Source: an uncultured Rhodanobacteraceae bacterium (GTDB taxonomy: Bacteria; Pseudomonadota; Gammaproteobacteria; Xanthomonadales; Rhodanobacteraceae). Taken from it: a stretch of 5,056 nt of DNA. The notes beneath the pieces were generated by a model, which was not told the DNA's origin, ran no database searches, and saw only the letters and a list, made by a program, of their open reading frames with translations. The stretch is taken from the NCBI GenBank assembly GCA_937902695.1, contig CALFNI010000404.1:1-5056 (forward strand), read 5' to 3'. Shown here piece by piece: positions 1 through 5,056 of this stretch (position 1 is the stretch's first letter; each line of letters starts with the position of its first letter). Position numbers and translations under genes: made by a program.

Positions 1-1
1 T

Positions 2-727
2 GCCTGGCGACCGATGCTCGAGCACGCGCTGGAACATCTTCCGGCCGGCAAGTTCATCTCGGTCGAGGCCGACGCGTTCTGGCTGCCGGACGTCAGCGGC
101 ACCGACTACCGCACCAACCACGTCAAATCGACGATCGTGCTCGTCGACGTCGACACCGATGCGAAGCGCCTGCGCTACTTCCACAACGCATCGTTCTGGG
201 AGCTCGGCGGCGAGGATTTCGATCGCATCTTCGAGCCGCCGTTTCCGGGCCTTCCGTTCTTCGCCGAGCTCGTTCGCGTCGACCGGCTCGTGCGCCGGCC
301 GCCGGCCGAGCTTGCGGCGATGTCGCGCACGTTCCTGCGCCGGCACCTCGCGCGGCGTCCCGGCGACAATCCGGTGGAGCGGTTCCGCGCGCGATTCGAA
401 CGCGAGCTCGCCACGCTCCAGGAAAAAGGCCTTGCGCACTACCACGCCTGGGCGTTCGCGACGCTGCGCCAGCTCGGCTCTTCGTCCGAGCTCATGGCCA
501 CGTACGTGCGCTGGCTCGCGGCGAACGATCCGACGCCCGGCACCGATGTCGCGGCGCTGCTGCCTGCCGCCGAGGCGTACGAGCGCATCTCGGCCGGCGC
601 GAAGACGTTCATCCTGAAGGCGGCGCGCGCGGTCAACGCCAGGCGCCCGCTCGACGCCGGGCCGACGTTCGACGAATGGAGCGCGGCATGGCAGACCGCC
701 GCCACCGCGCTCGACACGCTCAGGTGA
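2..727 (+). CDS. DUF1839 family protein, 5'-truncated by window edge
   Basis: The frame is open from base 2 to the TGA at 725-727, giving 241 codons. The ATG at 14 is not the likely start: the codons before it (A-W-R-P) run on into L-E-H-A-L-E-H, which I recall as an internal segment of DUF1839 proteins. These are usually somewhat over 300 residues, so about 80-90 N-terminal residues are probably missing. The clearest block (nt 59-187) reads S-V-E-A-D-A-F-W-L-P-D, then Y-R-T-N-H-V-K-S-T-I, then a hydrophobic strand and Y-F-H-N. The C-terminal half is helical and Arg/Ala-rich, with W-A-F-A-T-L-R-Q-L-G near nt 449-478. No signal peptide or membrane segment is visible in this part. DUF1839 has no established function; it is known next to amino acid:[carrier protein] ligases and their carrier proteins, which fits the carrier protein two genes downstream. 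The D-A-F-W-L-P...H pattern recalls the BtrH N-terminal acyltransferase family, which is an inference only. Family call fairly sure, role unknown. Confidence 0.85.
   Translation, partial: AWRPMLEHALEHLPAGKFISVEADAFWLPDVSGTDYRTNHVKSTIVLVDVDTDAKRLRYFHNASFWELGGEDFDRIFEPPFPGLPFFAELVRVDRLVRRPPAELAAMSRTFLRRHLARRPGDNPVERFRARFERELATLQEKGLAHYHAWAFATLRQLGSSSELMATYVRWLAANDPTPGTDVAALLPAAEAYERISAGAKTFILKAARAVNARRPLDAGPTFDEWSAAWQTAATALDTLR
722..727 (+). promoter_or_regulatory. Shine-Dalgarno site AGGTGA deciding the phosphopantetheinyl transferase start
   Basis: AGGTGA is a perfect 6-base complement to the anti-Shine-Dalgarno end of 16S rRNA. It ends 8 nt before the ATG at 736 and includes the TGA stop of the DUF1839 gene (725-727). 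It therefore favours 736 over the in-frame ATG at 676 or the GTG at 724. A ribosome finishing the upstream gene sits on this site, so the two genes are probably translationally coupled. Confidence 0.6.
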
Positions 728-735
728 CGCCGCGC

Positions 736-1113
736 ATGTCGAACGTCTCCGTCGGCATCGATCTCGTGCAGATCAGCGCGATCGCCGCGTCCGTCGACCG
801 CTTCGGCGACCGTTTCCTCGATCGGGTGTTCACGCCCGGCGAGATCGAATACGCGAAGGCATCGCCGGCGCTGTTCGCGTCGCGGCTATCCGCGCGATTT
901 GCGGCAAAGGAGGCGGTGCGCAAGGCGCTTCGCCTCGACGGCGTGGCCTGGCGCGACATCGAGGTGGTGCGGCACGAAGACGGCGCATGCGGCATCGCGC
1001 TGCACGGCGCCGCACGGCATCTCGCGCGCACCGACGGCGGCGCGCTCGCCGTGTCGCTGAGCCACGAGAACGATCAGGCCGCAGCCGTAGTTATTGCTAC
1101 CCGGGATGCATGA
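736..1113 (+). CDS. acpS: Holo-[acyl-carrier-protein] synthase (AcpS-type 4'-phosphopantetheinyl transferase)
   Basis: This family transfers the 4'-phosphopantetheine arm from coenzyme A to a serine of an apo carrier protein, in the cytoplasm and with Mg2+. The 125-residue product has the usual AcpS length. It shows the N-terminal strand V-G-I-D-L-V (Asp9 as metal ligand), then F-T-P-G-E-I (32-37), the signature R-F-A-A-K-E-A (54-60, Glu59 as metal ligand) and a late S-L-S-H-E, all AcpS hallmarks. The ATG at 736 is chosen for the AGGTGA 8 nt upstream and because G-I-D then falls at the expected distance from the N terminus. A GTG at 724 overlapping the upstream TGA is the alternative and would add four residues. 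The housekeeping acpS of proteobacteria normally sits near pdxJ/recO/era. This copy lies 4 nt before a carrier protein gene, so it is probably a dedicated activator of that protein (inference). Its last codons (GTA GTT ATT GCT) depart from the GC-ending usage of the rest of the gene. Confidence 0.93.
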   Translation: MSNVSVGIDLVQISAIAASVDRFGDRFLDRVFTPGEIEYAKASPALFASRLSARFAAKEAVRKALRLDGVAWRDIEVVRHEDGACGIALHGAARHLARTDGGALAVSLSHENDQAAAVVIATRDA

Positions 1114-1117
1114 CGCG
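1081..1117 (+). other. AT-richer patch of unusual codons at the carrier-protein translation start
   Basis: Bases 1087-1100 are 9 of 14 A/T inside otherwise very GC-rich sequence. They encode Val-Val-Ile-Ala near the end of the phosphopantetheinyl transferase with codons GTA GTT ATT GCT, where the rest of the gene prefers GTC/GTG, ATC and GCG/GCC. The patch lies 17-30 nt ahead of the carrier-protein ATG at 1118, which has no clear Shine-Dalgarno sequence. It may keep the initiation region unstructured so that the carrier protein is translated well. That role is an inference; the composition shift is seen directly. Confidence 0.4.
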
Positions 1118-1369
1118 ATGAACGACAACCACGAAAGAATCCGCGCGATCCTGCGCGAGCACGGCCGCCTCAGCCAGGATCCGTCGGCGCTCGGCGACAA
1201 CGCGGACCTGTATCAGGCCGGCATGACCTCGCATGCGAGCGTCAACGTCATGCTCGCGCTCGAAGGCGAGTTCGACGTCGAGTTCCCCGATCACATGCTG
1301 AAGCGGAACGTGTTCGAGAGCGTGAATGCGATCGGCTCGGCCATCGACGAGCTGACCGCGGGCCGCTGA
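1118..1369 (+). CDS. Acyl carrier protein of the aminoacyl-carrier-protein-ligase-associated type
   Basis: This is an 83-residue acidic, helical carrier protein that would carry a substrate as a thioester on phosphopantetheine. The arm site is Ser38 (nt 1229-1231) in A-G-M-T-S-H-A-S, where classical fatty-acid ACPs have D-S-L. It is followed by V-N-V-M-L-A-L-E, which forms the recognition helix II, then F-D-V-E-F-P-D and F-E-S-V-N-A-I before helix IV. The T-S-H form with this helix II resembles the carrier proteins charged with amino acids by seryl-tRNA-synthetase-like amino acid:[carrier protein] ligases, as I recall them. That kinship fits the DUF1839 gene upstream. No ligase is present in the window. 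The ATG at 1118 is chosen because it begins M-N-D-N-H-E-R-I, the expected helix I lead, 4 nt after the upstream stop. The ATG at 1106 would overlap the upstream gene by 8 nt and add four residues. The amino acid or acyl load cannot be read from the sequence. Confidence 0.9.
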   Translation: MNDNHERIRAILREHGRLSQDPSALGDNADLYQAGMTSHASVNVMLALEGEFDVEFPDHMLKRNVFESVNAIGSAIDELTAGR

Positions 1370-1371
1370 GC

Positions 1372-3840
1372 ATGACCGGCCTCAGCGCTCCGCGGGGCCG
1401 GCGACCGATCGACGGTCCGTGGCAGGTCGCCGCGGCGCGTTCGGGCAGCACGCTCGACGATGTTGCCGCATTGACGTGGCTCGACGCGCGCGTGCCGGGA
1501 ACGGCCGCCGGCGCGCTCCGCGACGCCGGCACATGGACATTCGATACGCCGCTCGACTTCGACGGCCAGGACTGGTGGTGGCGCACGCGGCTCGACGGCG
1601 CGCTCGCCGAACCCGGCCCGGCGCTGCTCGGCTTCGACGGCCTCGCGACGCTGGCCGACGTCTGGGTCGATGGACGGCACGTGCTGCACAGCGAAAACAT
1701 GTTCGCGGCGCGTCAGGTGCGCATCGATGTTTCGGGGCCGCATGAAATCCTGATCCGCTGCGCCGCGCTGACGCCCGAGCTCGAGCGCCGCCGCCCGCGT
1801 CCGCGCTGGCGCGTGCCGATGCTGAAGGCGACGCAGCTGCGCTGGTTCCGCACCACGCTGCTCGGCCGCACGCCCGGGTGGTCGCCGCCGTGTCCGCCGG
1901 TCGGCCCGTGGCGGCCGGTATGGATCGCGCGCGGCGCGTCGGCGCGCGCGCCGGCATTCGCGGCGACGCTCGACGGCGGCGTCGGACGCATCGACGTCGA
2001 AATCCCGCTCGACGATGCGGCAACCTCGGTCGTACTCGTCGCCGAGCACGCGGGCCGTCGCTCGCACGCCGCGCTCGAACGCGGCGACGGCGTGTTCCGC
2101 GGCACGCTGCGCATCGCCGAGCCCGCGCTCTGGTGGCCGCACACGCACGGCGATCCGTCGCTGTACGCCGTCTCGCTCGAAGTCAGCCGCGGCGGCGCGA
2201 TCGAGCGCGTCGCGCTCGGCCGCACCGGATTCCGCTCGATACGCATCGTGCAGGACGACGGCGATTTCGCCGTACGCGTCAACGACGTCGCCGTGTTCTG
2301 CCGCGGCGCGTGCTGGACGCCGCTCGATGTCGTCGACGTGCAGACACCGGCGCAGCCATGCCGGGCCGCCGTCGCGCAGGTGCGCGACGCGGGCATGAAC
2401 ATGCTGCGCGTGTCCGGCACGATGGTCTACGAGGACGACGCGTTCTACGACGCGCTCGACGCCAACGGCATCCTGCTCTGGCAGGATTTCATGTTCGCGA
2501 ACATGGATTACCCGGACGACGAAGCGTTCGTCCGCGAAGCGCTCGTCGAGGTCGATGCGGAGATCGCGCGCCTGCGCGCGCACCCGTGCCTCGCGCTGTT
2601 CTGCGGCAACAGCGAAGGCGAGCAGCAGGCCGCGATGAGCGGAGCACCGCGCGAAATCTGGTCGCAGCGGCTCTTCAGCGAAACGATCGCCGCGCGCGTC
2701 GCCGCCGCCGGGTTCGACTACGTGCCGTCGAGCACGCACGGCGGCGCGTTTCCGCACGCCGCGAATGCAGGGCCGTCGTCGTATTACGGCGTCGGCGCGT
2801 ACCTGCGGCCGCTCGAAGACGCGCGGCGTGCGGAGCTTCGCTTCGCCTCGGAATGCCTCGCCTTCGCCAACATTCCCGCGGACGACGCGCTGCCCGGCGG
2901 ACCCGGCGTGCGTGCGCACCATGCCGCCTGGAAGGCGCGCTCGCCGCGCGATCTCGGCGCCGGCTGGGATTTCGACGACGTGCGCGACCACTATCTCGCG
3001 CGCATCTACGGCGTCGATCCGACGCAGCTCCGCTACAGCGATCACGATCGCTATCTCGCGCTCGGCCGCGCCGTGACCGGCGAGGTCATGGGCGCCGCAT
3101 TCTCGGAGTGGCGCCGGCGACGCTCGCCGACGCGCGGCGCGCTGATCCTCTTCCTGCGCGACCTCTGGCCCGGCGCGGGCTGGGGCATCGTCGACGCGAA
3201 CGGCGCGCCGAAAGCGTGCTACCACGCGCTGCGACGCGCGCTCGCGCCGGTCGCCGTCGCGATCAGCGACGAGGGCGTCAACGGCCTCGTCGTGCACGCG
3301 TTCAACGACGGCCCGCGCGACGTGGCGGGCACGATCGAGCTCGCGCTGTACCGGAACGGCGAGATCGAAGTGATCCGCGCATCGCGGCCCGTCACCGTCG
3401 CGGCGCACGGCGCCCTCGAGATCCCCGCGACCGATTTCCTCGAAGGTTTTTACGACCTCTCGTTCGCGTACCGCTTCGGGCCGCCGACAGCCGATCTCGT
3501 GCATGTCGTGCTGCGCGACGGCGAGCGCGTCGTCGGCGATGCGATTTCGTTCCCGGCCGGCATGCCTTCGCGGCGCGAGCTCGATGTCGGCCTGGCCGCA
3601 CGGGCGCTGCCGGACGGCGATGCCGCGACGCGCACGATCGAGGTGTCGACGCGCCGCTTCGCGCAGGGCGTCACGATCGAAGCGCCCGGCTTCACGGCCG
3701 ACGACGACGGCTTCCATCTCGCGCCCGGCCAGAGCCGGCGCATCGTGCTTCGCGAGAATCCGACTGCCCGGCGCTCGTTCGCACGCTACGGCGTTTCGGC
3801 GCTGAACTCGGAAAAATCCGCGCGTTTCGAGCTCGCATGA
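1372..3840 (+). CDS. Glycoside hydrolase family 2 protein, beta-mannosidase-like
   Basis: This 822-residue protein is predicted to cleave a beta-glycosidic bond, or to bind one. The layout is that of GH2 mannosidases: an N-terminal jelly-roll (about 10-185, with V-P-G-T, a W-W-W run and closing V-G-P-W-R-P-V-W at 177-184), an immunoglobulin-like domain (to about 290), a TIM barrel (about 300-625, opening C-R-G-A-C-W-T-P at 310-317) and C-terminal beta-sandwich domains ending in an L-A-P-G-Q segment. Barrel landmarks are G-M-N-M-L-R-V, Y-E-D-D-A-F-Y-D and L-L-W-Q-D-F-M-F (368-375). The acid/base Glu is probably Glu415 in C-G-N-S-E-G-E (411-417), and the nucleophile Glu494 in A-S-E-C-L-A-F. The Asn expected just before the acid/base is Ser414, and the W-G-G-G usual after M-L-R-V is S-G-T-M, so activity or substrate may differ from true beta-mannosidases. 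There is no signal peptide, so it is probably cytoplasmic. It starts 2 nt after the carrier-protein stop without a clear ribosome site, suggesting coupled translation. Substrate unknown. Confidence 0.88.
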   Translation: MTGLSAPRGRRPIDGPWQVAAARSGSTLDDVAALTWLDARVPGTAAGALRDAGTWTFDTPLDFDGQDWWWRTRLDGALAEPGPALLGFDGLATLADVWVDGRHVLHSENMFAARQVRIDVSGPHEILIRCAALTPELERRRPRPRWRVPMLKATQLRWFRTTLLGRTPGWSPPCPPVGPWRPVWIARGASARAPAFAATLDGGVGRIDVEIPLDDAATSVVLVAEHAGRRSHAALERGDGVFRGTLRIAEPALWWPHTHGDPSLYAVSLEVSRGGAIERVALGRTGFRSIRIVQDDGDFAVRVNDVAVFCRGACWTPLDVVDVQTPAQPCRAAVAQVRDAGMNMLRVSGTMVYEDDAFYDALDANGILLWQDFMFANMDYPDDEAFVREALVEVDAEIARLRAHPCLALFCGNSEGEQQAAMSGAPREIWSQRLFSETIAARVAAAGFDYVPSSTHGGAFPHAANAGPSSYYGVGAYLRPLEDARRAELRFASECLAFANIPADDALPGGPGVRAHHAAWKARSPRDLGAGWDFDDVRDHYLARIYGVDPTQLRYSDHDRYLALGRAVTGEVMGAAFSEWRRRRSPTRGALILFLRDLWPGAGWGIVDANGAPKACYHALRRALAPVAVAISDEGVNGLVVHAFNDGPRDVAGTIELALYRNGEIEVIRASRPVTVAAHGALEIPATDFLEGFYDLSFAYRFGPPTADLVHVVLRDGERVVGDAISFPAGMPSRRELDVGLAARALPDGDAATRTIEVSTRRFAQGVTIEAPGFTADDDGFHLAPGQSRRIVLRENPTARRSFARYGVSALNSEKSARFELA
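3837..3840 (+). other. ATGA start/stop overlap coupling GH2 and hydrolase genes
   Basis: The ATG of the hydrolase gene (3837-3839) overlaps the TGA of the GH2 gene (3838-3840). I see no strong Shine-Dalgarno match just upstream, so termination-reinitiation is the likely mode of translation. This supports co-expression and fixes the downstream start. Confidence 0.75.
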
Positions 3841-5056
3841 GCACGGCCGCCGTCGATTCCCGCAGCCCGGCCGAAGCCGGCTATTTCGGACCGCCGGAAC
3901 GCGCCCGCTTCGGCTGGCTGCACCGTCCGGCGACGAGCGCGCGCGTCGGCGTCGTCATCGTGCCGCCGTTCGGCTACGAAGCGGTCTGCGCGGCGCGCTC
4001 GCTGCGGCATCTCGCCGACGACGCGGCGCGTGCCGGCCTGATCGCGCTGCGCTTCGATCCCGACGGCACCGGCGACAGTGCCGGCGACGATCTCGATCCG
4101 GCGCGGCTCGAGCACTGGCTCGCCAGCATCGACGACGCCTGCGCGCTCGTGCGACGCGCGGGCGCCGAGCGCATCGTGCTGGCCGGCGTGCGCCTCGGCG
4201 CACTGCTCGCGGCGACATGCGCCGCGCGTCGCGACGACATCGCAGGCGTCGTCGCGATCGCCGCGGTGCCGACGGGCAAGGCGCTGCTCCGCGAAGGCAG
4301 CGCGCTGCAGCTCGCGCTGGGACTCGCGCCGCCGCCGCCGGGCGCCGAGATGCGCGAGCGCGAAGTCGTCGGCTTCGCGATCTCCGACGAGACGTGGGAA
4401 GCGATCGGCGCGCTCGACATGAAGGCGTCGACGCGGGCGCCGGCGCCGCGCATGCTGCTGATCGATCGCGACGACCGGCCGCCGAATGACGCGTGGGCCG
4501 CGCACCTGCGCGCGCTGCCGGTCGAGGTCACGCAGCTGCGGCTGCCGGGCTATGTCGACATGACGCTCGATCCGCATCGCACGGTCGTGCCGACCGCGAT
4601 CATCGAGGCGACCGTCGCGTTCGCGCGCTCGTTCGCGAGCGGCGGCGACGCGCCGGCTCCGATGGAACCGGTGCTGCGCAAGAGCATGTCGATCCGGCGC
4701 GGCGCGGCCGACGTGCGCGAGGAAGCGGTCTGGCTCGATCCGCATCTCTTCGCGATCGCGGCGCGCCCGGCGGCAGCGCCGACGCGCGCGGTGATCCTGC
4801 TCAATGCCGGCGCCGTCGGACGCATCGGGCCGAACCGGCTCTATGTCGAGCTTTGCCGGCGCTTCGCCGACGAAGGCGCGCTCGCGATCCGCTGCGATCT
4901 TTCCGGCATCGGCGACAGCCTGCCGCGCGAGGGCGAAAACGAGAACGTCGTCTATCACGGCCGCGCGATCGACGACGTCGCCGCCGCGGTCCGCTGGGCG
5001 CAGGCGGCCGGCGCGCGCGAGATCGTGGTGGCGGGACTCTGCTCGGGCGCCTATCA
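3837..5056 (+). CDS. Tandem-domain alpha/beta hydrolase (serine aminopeptidase S33-like), 3'-truncated by window edge
   Basis: The frame is open from the ATG overlapping the GH2 stop to the window end (406 full codons, no stop). Two alpha/beta-hydrolase domains follow one another. Domain 1 (about 20-270) has V-V-I-V-P-P-F-G-Y-E, R-F-D-P-D-G-T-G-D-S (72-81) and the elbow A-G-V-R-L-G-A with Arg119 where the nucleophile would be. Domain 2 (about 295 on) has L-L-N-A-G-A-V-G-R-I-G-P-N-R, R-C-D-L-S-G-I-G-D-S (352-361) and the elbow A-G-L-C-S-G-A with Cys402. The matching Asp residues 74 and 354 are 280 apart, consistent with an internal duplication. Cys nucleophiles occur in dienelactone hydrolase and PHA synthase, so domain 2 may be an active thiol esterase or acyltransferase while domain 1 may be structural. 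The rest of domain 2, including its catalytic His, is off the edge. No signal peptide is visible. Similar PPFGYE-type hydrolases are remembered from exosortase and exopolysaccharide clusters. A role in releasing or transferring acyl groups from the carrier protein is plausible but inferred. Confidence 0.82.
   Translation, partial: MSTAAVDSRSPAEAGYFGPPERARFGWLHRPATSARVGVVIVPPFGYEAVCAARSLRHLADDAARAGLIALRFDPDGTGDSAGDDLDPARLEHWLASIDDACALVRRAGAERIVLAGVRLGALLAATCAARRDDIAGVVAIAAVPTGKALLREGSALQLALGLAPPPPGAEMREREVVGFAISDETWEAIGALDMKASTRAPAPRMLLIDRDDRPPNDAWAAHLRALPVEVTQLRLPGYVDMTLDPHRTVVPTAIIEATVAFARSFASGGDAPAPMEPVLRKSMSIRRGAADVREEAVWLDPHLFAIAARPAAAPTRAVILLNAGAVGRIGPNRLYVELCRRFADEGALAIRCDLSGIGDSLPREGENENVVYHGRAIDDVAAAVRWAQAAGAREIVVAGLCSGAY

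Noticed and set aside
159..617. 152-codon + strand frame inside the DUF1839 gene
   Set aside because: The product is Ser/Arg-rich and low in complexity, while the overlapping frame carries the DUF1839 motifs.
676..735. Upstream ATG extension of the phosphopantetheinyl transferase
   Set aside because: It would add 20 Arg/His-rich residues not seen in AcpS proteins and overlap the DUF1839 gene by 52 nt; the ATG at 736 has an AGGTGA at the right distance.
1087..1100. Inverted repeat GTAG-TTATTG-CTAC as a possible hairpin
   Set aside because: The stem is only 4 bp and the flanking bases do not extend it; there is no T run, so it is neither a terminator nor a convincing regulatory hairpin.
1094..1117. 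TTG (1094) and ATG (1106) starts for the carrier protein
   Set aside because: Both lie within the preceding gene, lack a ribosome site and add residues ahead of the expected helix I; 1106 remains a minor possibility.
1291..3717. Long 808-codon open frame on the minus strand across the GH2 gene
   Set aside because: Its translation is Arg/Ala-rich with low-complexity stretches and no recognisable motif, while the + strand frame shows a full GH2 layout. Long antisense frames are expected opposite GC-rich genes with strong third-position bias.
4331..4343. CCG repeat run
   Set aside because: It encodes a short proline run in the hydrolase and is normal for this base composition; no tandem-repeat array is present.
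3786..4958. 390-codon open frame on the minus strand across the hydrolase gene
   Set aside because: It is Arg/Asp/Ala-rich without motifs and lies opposite a clearly coding tandem hydrolase; it is a compositional shadow.

Overview
The window is a very GC-rich stretch (roughly 70% by eye). Codons end almost always in G or C, and protein reads on one strand from end to end. Composition and gene content suggest a beta-proteobacterium of the Burkholderia type. That assignment rests on codon style and remembered gene families, not on a database search.

Five genes lie on the + strand with essentially no intergenic space, so this looks like the middle of one operon. In order they are: (1) the 3' three-quarters of a DUF1839-family gene (2-727); (2) a holo-ACP synthase-type phosphopantetheinyl transferase (736-1113); (3) a small atypical acyl carrier protein (1118-1369); (4) a glycoside hydrolase family 2 protein of the beta-mannosidase-like subgroup (1372-3840); (5) a protein with two consecutive alpha/beta-hydrolase domains, cut by the right edge (3837 onward). 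The junctions are an 8-nt gap with a Shine-Dalgarno sequence overlapping the previous stop, a 4-nt gap, a 2-nt gap and an ATGA overlap. No promoter, terminator, RNA gene, mobile element or CRISPR was seen.

The carrier protein resembles those loaded by the amino acid:[carrier protein] ligases, which are seryl-tRNA-synthetase homologues, and DUF1839 is remembered as a neighbour of such ligases. A working model follows. The phosphopantetheinyl transferase arms the carrier protein. A ligase outside the window loads it with an amino acid. The DUF1839 protein, which has BtrH-like sequence features, could move the aminoacyl group to an acceptor. The GH2 protein and tandem hydrolase would then act on a glycosidic or ester-linked product or intermediate. 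The family assignments are well supported by sequence; the pathway is inference. The most unusual points are the altered active-site neighbourhoods of the GH2 protein, the tandem hydrolase with Arg and Cys at its two nucleophile elbows, and the possible acyltransferase role of DUF1839.
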